Numbered from the stretch's first letter, positions 1 through 10,852 are shown. The stretch is 64,000 nt of DNA from Parazoarcus communis (GCF_003111645.1 NZ_CP022187.1:2170001-2234000); one strand, 5' to 3'. The notes: generated by a model not told the origin, from the sequence alone. Translations and numbers: made by a program.

Positions 1-344
1 GTGTGCCAGGGGTTCATGTCATCGGCGATGCGCTGTTCCCGGCGCCGACAATGCCGAAGTCGGGGCACATGGCCAATCAGCAGGCCAAGGTCGTGGCGGC
101 CGCCATCATCAACCTGCTCGCCGGACAGGCACCGAACCCCACTCCGGTGGTCATGAACACCTGCTACAGCTTTGTCGACGAAAAGAACGCCGTGCACGTC
201 GCGTCGGTGCACCAGTACGACGACGTGAAAAAGCAGCCGATGCCGGTTTCGGGTGCGGGCGGCGTGTCGGTTGCGGCAAATGAGATCGAGGGCAAGTTCG
301 CCCATGCCTGGGCACAGAACATCTGGGCTGACATGCTGACCTGA
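1..344 (+). CDS. fccB: Flavocytochrome c sulfide dehydrogenase, flavin subunit (C-terminal part)
   Basis: The reading frame is open from the window edge, so the gene is cut at its 5' side and only about 113 C-terminal residues are seen. They contain GVHVIGDA, the FAD-contacting stretch near the end of the flavin domain, then MPKSGHMANQQAKV and TCYSFV, which are typical of the flavin-binding C-terminal domain of FccB. The family oxidises sulfide to sulfur or polysulfide in the periplasm and passes electrons to a c-type cytochrome. A strong terminator follows the stop codon. The cytochrome gene facing it (424-1047, minus) is a plausible electron partner, although fccA usually lies in the same operon as fccB. 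The upstream gene is outside the window. Confidence 0.88.
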   Translation, partial: VPGVHVIGDALFPAPTMPKSGHMANQQAKVVAAAIINLLAGQAPNPTPVVMNTCYSFVDEKNAVHVASVHQYDDVKKQPMPVSGAGGVSVAANEIEGKFAHAWAQNIWADMLT

Positions 345-382
345 GCCCAGCGCAGCTGCGTCATACCTGATGCGTGCATGAC

Positions 383-412
383 GAAGGGGCCCGGACGGCC
401 CCTTCCTTTTTT
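383..412 (+). terminator. Rho-independent terminator of fccB
   Basis: A perfect 9-bp stem (383-391 with 397-405, 5-nt loop) is followed by a run of six T residues. It lies 39 bp after the fccB stop and just before the end of the convergent cytochrome gene. Confidence 0.85.
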
Positions 413-423
413 GCCCTGCCGAC

Positions 424-1047
424 TCAGTTCAAGGAACTGATGTAGAGCGCAACAGACCTGATCTCAAGCTCGGTCAGCCTGGAGGCAATCGAATGCATCA
501 CCGCGTTGTCGTTGGTGCGGTTGCGCGTATTGAACGAGCGCAGCTGTCTTTCGATGTACTGCGGCACCTGCCCCGCGAGCCTGGGCAGTTGCGACGTTCC
601 AAGCCCCCGCTCTCCATGGCAGGACGCACAGGCGGCCACGCCTGAATACTCGTTTCCGCGGAGGAAGATGAAACGACCGATCGCCGCCAGTTCGCCATCC
701 TGCACGTCCTGCGCACGCGTCGGCTTCTTCTCGAAATAGACACCGAGGGCCAGCATCTCCTCAGGAGCGAGGTCGGCCGCCATGTTCACCATGGTGTCGC
801 TCTGACGCCGACCGGCCTTGAAGTCGGCCAGCTGCTTGGCGATGTACTGATAGTGCTGCCCGGCCAGGCGCGGATACAGCGCGGTTGTGCTCTCGCCTTC
901 TACCCCGTGGCAAAGAAAGCAGCGCCCCATGTTGATCTCTTCCGCGCGCGCAAGGTCGACCTCGGGAAAATCCGCCGCCCGGGCTGCAGACGACACGCAC
1001 AGCGCCAGCAAGCTCGAAATTACCGCATATTTCCAGTGACTCATCAT
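424..1047 (-). CDS. Periplasmic diheme cytochrome c (c4 family)
   Basis: The 207-residue product has an N-terminal signal peptide ending around ARA-A (residues 22-25) and two tandem c-type domains with heme motifs CFLCH (43-47) and CASCH (140-144). Each is followed by a PRLAGQ loop, the hallmark of cytochrome c4. Such proteins shuttle electrons in the periplasm, often to terminal oxidases, and related diheme proteins act as the FccA subunit of sulfide dehydrogenase. Which role applies here cannot be decided from sequence; the facing fccB favours sulfide oxidation. Two adjacent ATG codons are possible starts. The gene stands alone, and its upstream neighbour on the same strand is nudix. Confidence 0.9.
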   Translation of the reverse strand: MMSHWKYAVISSLLALCVSSAARAADFPEVDLARAEEINMGRCFLCHGVEGESTTALYPRLAGQHYQYIAKQLADFKAGRRQSDTMVNMAADLAPEEMLALGVYFEKKPTRAQDVQDGELAAIGRFIFLRGNEYSGVAACASCHGERGLGTSQLPRLAGQVPQYIERQLRSFNTRNRTNDNAVMHSIASRLTELEIRSVALYISSLN

Positions 1048-1128
1048 CGTCTCCCGCCTGTTCTTGTGTTTGGACAGGAAAGACTATCAGAACTCGCTAA
1101 TACATCAAGCATGTACCACACGGGGCAT

Positions 1129-1566
1129 TCAGCCCTCGGCAGCCCAGCCCAGCTCCATCACCCACGGCCCCGTGCCGGCACCGAGCGCGGCCAGGACGTA
1201 AGGCACGACAGGTTCGGGCAAGGCGTCGCGATCAAACCACGCCAGGTGGCCGCACTTTGTCGGCTCGCAGATGACGGGATCCCCCGTCCAGTCGCGGGCG
1301 AGCATGAAGAAATCAATGCGGTTGGTGTCGGACAGGCGGTGCACGACACCGAGGAACTGGAGGTCTGCCTCACGCAGACGCAATCCGGTTTCCTCGCGCA
1401 TTTCACGCACTGCCGCCTGATGCACGGACTCACCGGGCTCGACATGTCCGCCGGGGAGACTGTACTGGCCGTCAAAGAAACCGGTGCCCGAGCGTCGCAT
1501 CAGCAGGATGCGGCCCGCTGTCTCGCACAGCACATGCACACCGGTTGGAATACCTGGATGCGTCAT
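1129..1566 (-). CDS. Nudix hydrolase (MutT-like)
   Basis: This 145-residue single-domain Nudix protein shows the complete Nudix box GX5EX7REUXEEXGU at residues 40-62 (from GHVEPGE to REMREETGL). The box binds divalent metal and carries the catalytic glutamates for hydrolysis of nucleoside-diphosphate derivatives. The substrate cannot be deduced. The start lies 6 nt after the stop of dut, so the two are probably cotranscribed. The pairing with dUTPase would fit a nucleotide-pool sanitation role, which is inference from context. It is the last gene of the coaBC-dut-nudix cluster. Confidence 0.88.
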   Translation of the reverse strand: MTHPGIPTGVHVLCETAGRILLMRRSGTGFFDGQYSLPGGHVEPGESVHQAAVREMREETGLRLREADLQFLGVVHRLSDTNRIDFFMLARDWTGDPVICEPTKCGHLAWFDRDALPEPVVPYVLAALGAGTGPWVMELGWAAEG

Positions 1567-1572
1567 GCCTGC

Positions 1573-2022
1573 TCAATGCTTTCCGGTACTGCCGAAACCA
1601 CCCGCCCCGCGCTCACTGGACGCAAAATCGTCAACGACGTTGAAGCCCACCTGCACCACGGGCACGACCACCAGTTGCGCGATGCGCTCCATCGGCTGAA
1701 TGGTGAACACGTCGCGGCCCCGGTTCCACACGGAGACGAAAATCTGCCCCTGGTAGTCGGAGTCGATCAGACCCACAAGGTTGCCCAGCACGATGCCATG
1801 CTTGTGCCCGAGACCCGAACGCGGCAGCACCATCGCTGCGAGCCCGGGATCGGCGAGGTGAATGGCAAGGCCACTGGGCACCAGCGTCGTTTCGCCCGGA
1901 TGCAGCAGGATCGGCGCGTCGAGGCAGGCACGCAGATCAAGCCCGGCCGCACCCTCGGTGGCGTACGCAGGGGGATGGCCCTTGAGGCGGGCATCGAGCA
2001 ACTTCACATCAATGCGTTGCAT
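1573..2022 (-). CDS. dut: Deoxyuridine 5'-triphosphate nucleotidohydrolase (dUTPase)
   Basis: The 149-residue product has the conserved motifs of homotrimeric dUTPases: PRSGLG (motif 2), [11 protein letters not shown] (motif 3, with the catalytic Asp), and the flexible glycine-rich C-terminal motif [10 protein letters not shown] that closes over the substrate. It converts dUTP to dUMP and pyrophosphate, preventing uracil incorporation and supplying dUMP for thymidylate synthesis. Length is normal for the family. It lies 12 nt after coaBC, and coaBC-dut adjacency is common in proteobacteria. Translation of the nudix gene follows after 6 nt. Confidence 0.97.
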   Translation of the reverse strand: MQRIDVKLLDARLKGHPPAYATEGAAGLDLRACLDAPILLHPGETTLVPSGLAIHLADPGLAAMVLPRSGLGHKHGIVLGNLVGLIDSDYQGQIFVSVWNRGRDVFTIQPMERIAQLVVVPVVQVGFNVVDDFASSERGAGGFGSTGKH

Positions 2023-2034
2023 GACTCTTCCTTG

Positions 2035-3240
2035 TCAGTTGTGCTCTCGCCCTGCGGGTGCGAGCAGATTCGCCAGATGTTCGACAATCTCTTGTGCCAG
2101 CATCGACTTGGCCGCGCGCGGCAGCGGATGGCGGCCACGCTCATCATAGAGAGCGATGGTGTTGTCGTCGCCGCCCATGCCGTCAGCTACCAGATTTCCC
2201 ACCAGCATCGGCAGCTTCTTGTTCTTGCGCTTGCCTTCGGCGTAGGCATCTAGATCACGGCTTTCAGCCGCAAAACCGACACAGAACGGCGCATCGGGAC
2301 GTGACGCCACCTCAGCGAGAATGTCGGGATTGGGCGTCAACTCGATGCGCATTGTATCGCCCGACTTCTTGATCTTGTGCTCTGCAGGCTGCAGCGGCCG
2401 GTAGTCCGCCACTGCCGCCACGCCGATAAAGACGTCGGCCGCGGGCAAGGCATCAAATACCGCGGCACGCATCTCAAGCGCACTGCGCACATCGACCCGA
2501 AGCACTCCGGCAGGCGCAGCCAGCGCAACCGGGCCACTCACCAGCACCACCTCGGCGCCGGCCCGCGCACACGCCGTGGCGAGGGCATAGCCCATCTTGC
2601 CCGAACTGGTATTGGTGATCGCACGCACCGGATCCACGGCCTCGAAGGTCGGGCCCGCCGTCAGCACCACCTTGCGCCCGGCAAGGCGCTTCGGCGTGAA
2701 GAAGGCAATCACCGCCTCCAGGATCTCTTCCGGCTCGAGCATCCGCCCCATCCCGACCTCGCCGCACGCCTGCTCACCTGCAGCCGGCCCGATGATCGTC
2801 ACCCCATCGCCAGCCAGTGTTGCCGCGTTGCGTTGCGTCGCGGGATGCTCCCACATCTGGCGATTCATCGCAGGCGCCACCAGCAGCGGGATGTCGCGCG
2901 CAAGGCACAGGGTCGTCAACAGATCGTCGGCGCGGCCCTGCGCGAGCCGCGCAAGACAGTCGGCTGTGGCAGGCGCGACCAGCACTGCGTCCGCATCGCG
3001 GCTGAGGTCGATGTGGGCCATGTTGTTATCCATGCGTGCATCCCACAGATCCGTCCACACCGGATTGCCCGACAGTGCCTGGTAGGTCACGGCCGTGACG
3101 AAACGCGCGCCCCCCTCGGTGAGTACCACGTGCACATCGGCGCCCGCCTTGACCAGAAGGCGGACCAGCTCCGCCGCCTTGTAGGCCGCGACGCCTCCGG
3201 TAACGCCGAGAACGAGTTTCCTGCCCTGCAGTTCATTCAT
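2035..3240 (-). CDS. coaBC: Bifunctional phosphopantothenoylcysteine decarboxylase / phosphopantothenate-cysteine ligase
   Basis: This 401-residue fusion enzyme carries out two steps of coenzyme A synthesis. The N-terminal FMN-dependent decarboxylase (CoaC) shows GGVAAYKA, the APAMNRQMW motif (PXMNXXMW) and the flexible flap with its catalytic cysteine in [12 protein letters not shown]. The C-terminal CTP-dependent ligase (CoaB) begins near residue 190 with [14 protein letters not shown] followed by TNTSSGKMG. The start codon is divergent from radC and only 46 bp separate it from the chosen radC start, so the two promoters must overlap. It heads the coaBC-dut-nudix transcription unit. Confidence 0.97.
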   Translation of the reverse strand: MNELQGRKLVLGVTGGVAAYKAAELVRLLVKAGADVHVVLTEGGARFVTAVTYQALSGNPVWTDLWDARMDNNMAHIDLSRDADAVLVAPATADCLARLAQGRADDLLTTLCLARDIPLLVAPAMNRQMWEHPATQRNAATLAGDGVTIIGPAAGEQACGEVGMGRMLEPEEILEAVIAFFTPKRLAGRKVVLTAGPTFEAVDPVRAITNTSSGKMGYALATACARAGAEVVLVSGPVALAAPAGVLRVDVRSALEMRAAVFDALPAADVFIGVAAVADYRPLQPAEHKIKKSGDTMRIELTPNPDILAEVASRPDAPFCVGFAAESRDLDAYAEGKRKNKKLPMLVGNLVADGMGGDDNTIALYDERGRHPLPRAAKSMLAQEIVEHLANLLAPAGREHN

Positions 3241-3286
3241 GACATTCAGGTTAAACTATCAGTACATTGGTATAAACGGGATCGCC

Positions 3287-3964
3287 ATGGCAATCACCGA
3301 CTGGCCCGAATGCGAACGTCCTCGAGAAAAGCTGCTTGGTAGCGGCGCGCACGCCCTTACCGACTCGGAACTGCTCGCCCTGTTTCTGCGCGTCGGCATC
3401 CGCGGACAGACCGCCGTCGACCTCGCGCGCAATCTGCTGTCCCGCTTCGGCTCACTCACACGCCTGTGCAATGCCAGCGCGGAAGAGTTCTCCGCCGTTC
3501 CCGGCATGGGGCTGGCGAAGTATGCCCAACTGCAGGCGGTGATGGAACTGGCCCGACGCGCCCTGGCCGAGCAGATGAGCGAACGCAGCCTGTTCGACTC
3601 ACCCACCGCCGTGCGGGACTGGCTGCAACTTCACCTTGGCCACCTGCCGCATGAAACCTTCTGCATTCTCCTCCTCGATGCCCGCAACCGCCTCATCGAA
3701 GCCGTCGACCTGTTCCGGGGCACGCTGACCCAGACCAGCGTCTACCCGCGCGAGGTCGTCAAGCTGGCACTCGAACACAACGCCGCCGCCGTGATTCTCG
3801 CCCACAACCACCCGTCCGGCGCGGCCGAGCCCAGCACCGCAGACGAGTTGCTGACCCGCACGCTGCGCAATGCGCTCGACCTCGTAGACATCCGGGTCCT
3901 TGATCATTTCATCGTCCCGGCCCACGGCCGGCCGCTGTCTTTTGCCGAACGCGGACTGCTGTAG
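3287..3964 (+). CDS. radC: RadC family protein (UPF0758, JAB/MPN+ domain)
   Basis: The 225-residue protein starts at the internal ATG giving [15 protein letters not shown], which matches the family N-terminus; an upstream in-frame ATG would add 16 unrelated residues and overlap coaBC. An N-terminal helix-hairpin-helix segment ([15 protein letters not shown]) precedes the JAB metalloprotease-like domain, whose metal motif is complete (HNHPSG, then PSTAD). The name is historical: a role in DNA repair is not established, and the biochemical activity of most members is unknown. It is divergent from coaBC, and rpmB follows 108 bp downstream. Confidence 0.93.
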   Translation: MAITDWPECERPREKLLGSGAHALTDSELLALFLRVGIRGQTAVDLARNLLSRFGSLTRLCNASAEEFSAVPGMGLAKYAQLQAVMELARRALAEQMSERSLFDSPTAVRDWLQLHLGHLPHETFCILLLDARNRLIEAVDLFRGTLTQTSVYPREVVKLALEHNAAAVILAHNHPSGAAEPSTADELLTRTLRNALDLVDIRVLDHFIVPAHGRPLSFAERGLL

Positions 3965-4072
3965 TCGCCTGCAACAATCGAAGGACGTAATTACTGAGAA
4001 TGCACTTGCCTTAACCCCTGCTCTTACGCTATCCTCCATCGTTTTCGCAATCCGAATTCCCTGGAGCATCGT

Positions 4073-4309
4073 ATGGCTCGCGTCTGCCAAGTGACCGGTA
4101 AAGCACCGATGGTGGGAAACAACGTTTCCCACGCAAATAACAAAACCAAGCGTCGTTTTCTCCCCAACCTGCAAAACCGTCGGTTCTGGAGCGAATCCGA
4201 GAACCGCTGGATCCGCTTGCGCGTATCCAATGCCGGTCTGCGGACGATCGACAAGAAGGGCATCGACATCGTCGTTGCCGAACTTCGTGCCCGCGGCGAA
4301 AAGCTCTAA
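4073..4309 (+). CDS. rpmB: Large ribosomal subunit protein bL28
   Basis: The 78-residue basic protein begins [12 protein letters not shown] and contains the [14 protein letters not shown] and NLQNRRFW segments typical of bL28, a late-assembling 50S protein. It lacks the extra zinc-binding cysteines of the C+ paralogues. rpmG follows 53 bp downstream, the usual bacterial rpmB-rpmG pair. The AT-rich stretch just upstream (about 3995-4045) is the probable promoter: TTGCCT and TATCCT hexamers can be placed 18 bp apart there, but both are imperfect. Confidence 0.97.
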   Translation: MARVCQVTGKAPMVGNNVSHANNKTKRRFLPNLQNRRFWSESENRWIRLRVSNAGLRTIDKKGIDIVVAELRARGEKL

Positions 4310-4362
4310 GCCCTGGCGTTAACCCTGCGGCCCAGCGCCGCGCGAACTGAACGGAGAACGCC

Positions 4363-4530
4363 ATGGCAAAAGGCATCCGCGAAAAGATCAAGCTGGAATC
4401 AACCGCCGGCACGGGTCATTTCTACACCACGTCGAAGAACAAGCGCACCACCCCGCAGAAGCTCGAATTCAACAAGTACGACCCGGTCGCGCGCAAGCAC
4501 GTCCCGTACAAGGAAATCAAGCTGAAGTAA
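4363..4530 (+). CDS. rpmG: Large ribosomal subunit protein bL33
   Basis: This 55-residue protein reads [14 protein letters not shown] and ends [11 protein letters not shown], with the central [19 protein letters not shown] block of bL33. It has no CxxC pairs, so it is the zinc-free (C-) form. It is the second gene of the rpmB-rpmG unit. The preceding ACGGAGAACGCC gives a good ribosome binding site for this ATG. A very strong bidirectional terminator lies 59 bp after the stop codon. Confidence 0.97.
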   Translation: MAKGIREKIKLESTAGTGHFYTTSKNKRTTPQKLEFNKYDPVARKHVPYKEIKLK

Positions 4531-4589
4531 GGATGCAGCGGGCTACGGCCTGCTACGTTCGGCGTCAGACGCCGCGCGTTACATGCTCC

Positions 4590-4629
4590 AAAAGAGAAAG
4601 GCCACCTGCAAGGGTGGCCTTTCTCTTTT
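4590..4629. terminator. Bidirectional terminator between rpmG and the cold-shock gene
   Basis: A perfect 17-bp stem (4590-4606 with 4613-4629) surrounds a 6-nt loop. The arm ends are A-rich on one side and T-rich on the other, so it can end transcripts arriving from rpmG (plus) and from the cold-shock gene (minus). Confidence 0.9.
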
Positions 4630-4661
4630 GGCTGCGCCACCGGGGCGCAGCCTAAGCATAA

Positions 4662-4865
4662 TCAGGCGCTCTGGATATTCGAAGCCTGCTTGCCCTTGGG
4701 ACCCTGGGTCACGTCGAACGAAACCTTTTCACCTTCCTTCAGGGTCTTGAAACCGCTCATGGTGATGGCGGAGAAGTGTGCGAACAGATCGTCACTACCA
4801 TCATCAGGCGTAATAAAACCAAAACCTTTGGAATCGTTGAACCACTTAACAGTGCCAGTTGCCAT
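4662..4865 (-). CDS. Cold-shock domain protein (CspA family)
   Basis: The 67-residue product is a single cold-shock domain with both RNA-binding motifs visible: KGFGFI (RNP1) and LFAHFSAI (RNP2). Such proteins bind single-stranded RNA or DNA and melt mRNA secondary structure. The ribosome binding site GAAGGATT lies upstream on the minus strand. The nearest plausible promoter is about 150 nt upstream of the ATG, which would leave a long 5' leader like those that regulate cold-inducible csp mRNAs. Whether this copy is cold-induced cannot be told from sequence. Confidence 0.95.
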   Translation of the reverse strand: MATGTVKWFNDSKGFGFITPDDGSDDLFAHFSAITMSGFKTLKEGEKVSFDVTQGPKGKQASNIQSA

Positions 4866-5023
4866 ATTGCCTTAATCCTTCAAAGTGACTTAGTACAGCC
4901 CGGGGCCCTCCCGGACGGCGCGTCAATCAGGCATTCGAACATTTCACCTGACGCCTTTGTCGATTAACCGACAAGCCGACGACCGACTCAACGCTTGCAA
5001 CACGCGATCAACACACGTCTCGG

Positions 5024-5052
5024 TTTTTACGCACTTGTCCGCATAGCGTCAA
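5024..5052 (-). promoter_or_regulatory. Candidate sigma-70 promoter of the cold-shock gene
   Basis: On the minus strand TTGACG (-35, plus positions 5047-5052) and TAAAAA (-10, 5024-5029) are separated by 17 bp. Transcription would start near 5017, about 150 nt before the ATG. Confidence 0.5.
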
Positions 5053-5175
5053 CGGATAAATGCAGGCACTGAGCTGCTGCAACGCAACAACATCCCACAC
5101 TTTCCGGCCCTTCATGGCACGTTTCTGGCTTGAATTCCAGTGCGATTCATGTGACGACGCGGCGCAGGGAAGACC

Positions 5176-5205
5176 TTGATATCCCTTTTTCCAACCCCAG
5201 ATATT
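5176..5205 (+). promoter_or_regulatory. Candidate sigma-70 promoter of clpS-clpA
   Basis: TTGATA (5176-5181) and GATATT (5200-5205) are separated by 18 bp and lie about 40 bp before the clpS start. The -10 matches the consensus at only four positions. Confidence 0.35.
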
Positions 5206-5246
5206 CTGGCAAACGCTCAGTTGCACTCTGCATCGAGTTGATTAGA

Positions 5247-5564
5247 ATGAGTCGCATGGCCACTCAGAAACAAGACGGATTCGTACTGGAAGCAAAGCGG
5301 ACAAGCACTCGTCCGCCCCCGCTCTTCAAGGTGCTTCTGCTGAACGACGATTTCACACCAATGGATTTCGTTATCGAAGTTCTGCAGAAATTTTTTGCCA
5401 TGGACCGCGAACGCGCCACGCGGGTCATGCTCCAAGTCCACAGAGAGGGCATGGGCGTGTGTGGTGTTTTTCCACGGGACATCGCATCAACCAAGGTGGA
5501 ACAGGTCGTTTCCCATGCTCGTCAGCACCAGCATCCGTTGGTATGCGTGATGGAGGAAAATTGA
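5247..5564 (+). CDS. clpS: ATP-dependent Clp protease adapter ClpS
   Basis: The 105-residue adaptor delivers N-degron substrates to ClpAP and modulates ClpA specificity. The family core is clear: [21 protein letters not shown], the NDD part of the N-degron pocket, and later [17 protein letters not shown]. Start candidates are 5247 (MSRMATQ) and 5256 (MATQKQ). The first is preferred because a GAG lies 9 nt upstream, whereas the only purine-rich stretch before 5256 is too close. The stop codon directly abuts the clpA ATG, so the adaptor and its ATPase are translationally linked. Confidence 0.95.
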   Translation: MSRMATQKQDGFVLEAKRTSTRPPPLFKVLLLNDDFTPMDFVIEVLQKFFAMDRERATRVMLQVHREGMGVCGVFPRDIASTKVEQVVSHARQHQHPLVCVMEEN

Positions 5565-7838
<2,274 letters not shown>

Positions 7839-7860
7839 TCCTCCGGGTGTGGTCTCAGGA

Positions 7861-7889
7861 AAGCGCGACCAGGATGGTCGCGCTTTTTT
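7861..7889 (+). terminator. Rho-independent terminator of clpA
   Basis: A perfect 10-bp stem (7861-7870 with 7876-7885, 5-nt loop) runs into six T residues, 22 bp after the clpA stop. Confidence 0.9.
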
Positions 7890-7978
7890 ACGCCCCTGCC
7901 CGGGTGTTCGTCGGCACGGCCCCTCCGTTATGATCACGGCCTGAACCCGATCCGAATCCAATCACTCAGGGAGTTCTC

Positions 7979-8458
7979 ATGCCTATTCAGACAGCCGATC
8001 TTTGCGACGCCCACGAAGACAAGGTCAGCGTGGTTGCACCGATGTTCCGCAGTTTCGGTGGCCGCAGCGCCTTCGGTGGCGCCATCAGCACACTCAAGCT
8101 GTTCGAGGACAACGCGCTTGTACGCAAGACGCTTGAGTCGGAAGGCAATGGTCGTGTGCTGGTCGTCGACGGCGGCGGCTCAATGCGTTGCGCACTGGTC
8201 GGCGATCAGCTCGCCGAGCTCGGCGTCAAGAACGGCTGGGCGGGCATTCTCGTCTATGGCTGCATCCGTGACTCGAAAGCCATCGGCGAAATGGATCTGG
8301 GCGTATTCGCGCTCGGCACCCATCCGCGCAAGACCGTCAAGCGCAATACGGGCGAACCTGAGCTGCCGGTGACCTTCGGTGGCGTCACCTTCACGCCCGG
8401 ACACTATGTCTATGCCGACGAGGACGGCGTGATCGTCTCGGCCACGCCGTTGATCTGA
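7979..8458 (+). CDS. rraA: RraA family protein (regulator of ribonuclease activity A-like)
   Basis: The 159-residue protein has the RraA fold signature: N-terminal [48 protein letters not shown] and [11 protein letters not shown]. In E. coli RraA binds RNase E and lowers its activity. Related proteins of this family are 4-hydroxy-4-methyl-2-oxoglutarate aldolases using a G-R-D metal site, so an enzymatic role is also possible; length and the CIRDS motif fit the RraA branch. It is monocistronic, between the clpA terminator and its own terminator. TATGAT at 7929-7934 is a possible -10 element. Confidence 0.9.
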   Translation: MPIQTADLCDAHEDKVSVVAPMFRSFGGRSAFGGAISTLKLFEDNALVRKTLESEGNGRVLVVDGGGSMRCALVGDQLAELGVKNGWAGILVYGCIRDSKAIGEMDLGVFALGTHPRKTVKRNTGEPELPVTFGGVTFTPGHYVYADEDGVIVSATPLI

Positions 8459-8487
8459 ATACCGGACCACTTCCAGGCCCTCGATCG

Positions 8488-8530
8488 TCGGGCATGTCCT
8501 GTGCGCCGCAACAGGACATGCCCGACTTTT
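8488..8530 (+). terminator. Rho-independent terminator of rraA
   Basis: A perfect 15-bp stem (8488-8502 with 8511-8525, 8-nt loop) is followed by CTTTT, 30 bp after the rraA stop. Confidence 0.85.
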
Positions 8531-8613
8531 CATTTCACCAGCCTGATTCGCGTTCCACGATACAAAATATTGAAAACAAACTACTGTTTTCATTTAATAA
8601 CTTTTTTTCTTAT

Positions 8614-8627
8614 GTCTTATATAAGAC
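8614..8627. promoter_or_regulatory. Perfect palindrome, candidate operator of aceA
   Basis: GTCTTATATAAGAC is a perfect 14-bp palindrome. Its centre lies about 45 bp upstream of the predicted aceA transcription start, a position usual for an activator but also compatible with repression. The binding protein is not identified from sequence. Confidence 0.5.
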
Positions 8628-8630
8628 CTA

Positions 8631-8659
8631 TTGCTGCTAAGCAGAATGCAACCTATACT
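8631..8659 (+). promoter_or_regulatory. Predicted sigma-70 promoter of aceA
   Basis: TTGCTG (8631-8636) and TATACT (8654-8659) are separated by 17 bp. The -10 matches the consensus at five of six positions and the -35 is weak, as expected for an activated promoter. The implied 5' leader is about 115 nt. Confidence 0.6.
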
Positions 8660-8781
8660 GTTTTGCAACCGGCGCTGATTTCTCCCTCGAATATGCGCTG
8701 GCAGAAATCGATCGGTTGAGCCGGTTCCTGATCCCGGCAAACCCTGGTTGTCCCCCCTTATCAAACAGACAAGGAAGCATG

Positions 8782-10083
8782 ATGAACCTGACTCGCGAAC
8801 AGCAAATTGCCGCCCTCGAAAAAGACTGGGCCGAAAATCCCCGCTGGAAAGGCATCAAGCGCGGCTATACCGCTGCTGATGTCGTCCGCCTGCGTGGTTC
8901 CTTCCAGGTCGAGAATACGCTGGCCCGCCGCGGCGCCGAAAAGCTGTGGAGCCTGGTGAACAACGAGCCCTACGTAAACTGCCTCGGCGCACTGACCGGC
9001 GGTCAGGCCATGCAGCAGGTCAAGGCCGGCATCAAGGCGATCTATCTGTCCGGCTGGCAGGTTGCCGCCGACAACAACGAATACGCTGCCATGTACCCGG
9101 ACCAGTCCCTGTACCCGGTTGATTCGGTGCCGAAAGTCGTGGAGCGCATCAACAACGCCTTCACCCGTGCCGATGAAATCCAGTGGTCCAAGGGTGTAAA
9201 CCCGGGCGACGCCGGCTACATCGACTACCACGCTCCCATCGTGGCTGACGCCGAAGCAGGTTTCGGCGGCGTGCTGAACGCCTTCGAACTGATGAAGGCC
9301 ATGATCCGCTCCGGCGCTGCTGGCGTGCATTGGGAAGATCAGCTGGCTTCCGTGAAGAAGTGCGGCCACATGGGTGGCAAGGTGCTGGTCCCGACCCAGG
9401 AAGCCGTGCAGAAGCTGATCGCTGCCCGTATGGCTGCGGACGTCTATGGCGTGCCGACACTGGTGATCGCTCGTACCGATGCTGAAGCAGCCGACCTGCT
9501 GACGTCCGACTACGACGAGAACGACAAGCCCTTCCTGACCGGTGAGCGCACTGCCGAGGGCTTCTACAAGACCAAGAAGGGTCTTGACCAGGCCATCTCC
9601 CGCGCCATCGCCTACGCTCACTACGCCGACCTGGTGTGGTGCGAGACGGGCACGCCGGATCTGGAATTTGCCCGCAAGTTCGCTGAAGCCGTGCATAAGG
9701 TCCACCCGGGCAAGATGCTGGCCTACAACTGCTCGCCGTCCTTCAACTGGAAGAAGAACCTGGACGATGCCACCATCGCCAAGTTCCAGCGCGAACTCGG
9801 CGCCATGGGCTACAAGTACCAGTTCATCACTTTGGCTGGTATTCACAACATGTGGTACAACATGTTCGACCTCGCCCAGGACTACGTCGCACGCGGCATG
9901 TCGGCCTACGTCGAGAAGGTTCAGGAGCCGGAATTCGCTGCTCGCGAGCGTGGTTACACCTTCGTGTCGCACCAGCAGGAAGTCGGCACCGGCTACTTCG
10001 ACGAAGTGACCACCGTCATCCAGGGCGGCAAGTCCAGCGTGACCGCACTGACGGGCTCCACCGAAGAAGAGCAGTTCCACTAA
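8782..10083 (+). CDS. aceA: Isocitrate lyase
   Basis: The 433-residue enzyme cleaves isocitrate to glyoxylate and succinate, the first step of the glyoxylate shunt needed for growth on acetate, fatty acids or other C2 sources. The catalytic signature KKCGH is present (about residues 191-195), with the expected [26 protein letters not shown] region and the NCSPSFNW block. AAGGAAG at 8771-8777 is a suitable ribosome binding site for ATG 8782; the adjoining ATG 8779 is too close to it. Malate synthase is not in the window. The promoter region carries a palindrome, and a strong terminator follows. Confidence 0.98.
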   Translation: MNLTREQQIAALEKDWAENPRWKGIKRGYTAADVVRLRGSFQVENTLARRGAEKLWSLVNNEPYVNCLGALTGGQAMQQVKAGIKAIYLSGWQVAADNNEYAAMYPDQSLYPVDSVPKVVERINNAFTRADEIQWSKGVNPGDAGYIDYHAPIVADAEAGFGGVLNAFELMKAMIRSGAAGVHWEDQLASVKKCGHMGGKVLVPTQEAVQKLIAARMAADVYGVPTLVIARTDAEAADLLTSDYDENDKPFLTGERTAEGFYKTKKGLDQAISRAIAYAHYADLVWCETGTPDLEFARKFAEAVHKVHPGKMLAYNCSPSFNWKKNLDDATIAKFQRELGAMGYKYQFITLAGIHNMWYNMFDLAQDYVARGMSAYVEKVQEPEFAARERGYTFVSHQQEVGTGYFDEVTTVIQGGKSSVTALTGSTEEEQFH

Positions 10084-10133
10084 GTCGAACGATTTCGGGG
10101 GCGGTTTTTGCCGCACCCGGTTTCAGTCGCAAG

Positions 10134-10169
10134 AAAAACCGCCCGGTGCAAATGCACCGGGCGGTTTTT
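10134..10169 (+). terminator. Rho-independent terminator of aceA, possibly bidirectional
   Basis: A perfect inverted repeat (10134-10150 with 10153-10169) forms a long GC-rich stem ending in T residues on the plus strand. The A-rich left arm gives a T tract on the minus strand, so it could also end the convergent Spy-like gene. Confidence 0.9.
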
Positions 10170-10208
10170 TCATGTGCTTCCACGGGCCTCACTCAAGCCC
10201 GGCGACGT

Positions 10209-10751
10209 TCAGTCGCGGCCGGCGCCCCTGCCGTCAGCCTTGCCCGACCCCATCTTGTGGTGCCCACCACCGTGGCGGCCTCCCATACGGTCAAACTCGG
10301 CGTCGAAGACGGTTTTCTGTGCATCGGTCAGCTGCGCATAGAAGACTTCCACCGCCTTGCGCATCTCGGCCATCTCGGTTTGACGCAGCTTGCTCACTTC
10401 CTCCATTTTCGCCATGCGATCAAGGACGGTGACCGGGCGATCCTCGGCGTTGCGGGCCATCATGTGCGACGCCATGCGCTCGCCACGGTCCTTCATCGCA
10501 GCCTTGAAGTCATTCCATGCCGGCTTCTGGGCGGGAGTCAGCACCAGCGCCAGTTCGAGCTTGGCGGCCTGGACTTCACCACGCTGCGCCATCCGTTCCT
10601 TCATCTTTTCGGGACTCATTTGCTGCATGCCCTGCCTGCCGTCCCGCATGCCCATGCCATCGCAGTCACCTCCACGCGCAATGGCCGAAGCGCCAATTGC
10701 AGAAGTAGCGATGATTGCTGCGGCGATCGAAGTCTTGATCCAGGTTTTCAT
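10209..10751 (-). CDS. Periplasmic Spy/CpxP-like LTxxQ protein
   Basis: The 180-residue product has a signal peptide (MKTWIKTSIAAAIIATSAIGASA) and a methionine- and charge-rich helical body. It shows the two LTxxQ-type repeats of the Spy/CpxP family (LTPAQKPAW and LTDAQKTVF) and a His/Gly-rich tail (GGRHGGGHHKMG) that could bind metal. Spy acts as an ATP-independent periplasmic chaperone and CpxP as an inhibitor of the CpxA sensor. The start MKTW is chosen because the upstream extension lacks signal character. It is divergent from a response regulator/sensor kinase pair 206 bp away, the same arrangement as cpxP with cpxRA, suggesting it is a target or modulator of that system. Confidence 0.85.
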   Translation of the reverse strand: MKTWIKTSIAAAIIATSAIGASAIARGGDCDGMGMRDGRQGMQQMSPEKMKERMAQRGEVQAAKLELALVLTPAQKPAWNDFKAAMKDRGERMASHMMARNAEDRPVTVLDRMAKMEEVSKLRQTEMAEMRKAVEVFYAQLTDAQKTVFDAEFDRMGGRHGGGHHKMGSGKADGRGAGRD

Positions 10752-10840
10752 GATGATGCTCCTCGAGTTTTTCGGTTGATCTCCCGCCCATTGAACTCCT
10801 GTCATTGGGCGACGGGTTCATTTGACCACCGCGATGTAAA

Positions 10841-10852
10841 TGACAAGTGTCA
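10841..10852. promoter_or_regulatory. Inverted repeat between the Spy-like gene and the two-component system
   Basis: TGACAAGTGTCA has 5-bp perfect arms around a 2-bp centre and lies midway in the divergent region. It could be an operator of the adjacent response regulator; no consensus is known to support this. Confidence 0.3.

Larger units (their letters stand above)
4866..5246. other. Divergent non-coding region between the cold-shock gene and clpS
   Basis: The 381-bp gap holds no convincing gene. It contains a predicted long leader of the cold-shock mRNA (about 4866-5017), its candidate promoter (5024-5052) and a weaker candidate promoter for clpS (5176-5205). A frame open from 5130 into clpS has no family similarity before the ClpS start and is treated as non-coding. 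Confidence 0.6.
8459..8781 (+). other. AT-rich regulatory region upstream of aceA
   Basis: This 323-bp gap is clearly poorer in GC than its flanks. It holds the rraA terminator, the palindrome GTCTTATATAAGAC (8614-8627), a sigma-70-like promoter (8631-8659) and two TGCAACC direct repeats (about 8647 and 8664) that flank the -10 element. No coding sequence is evident. Confidence 0.6.
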
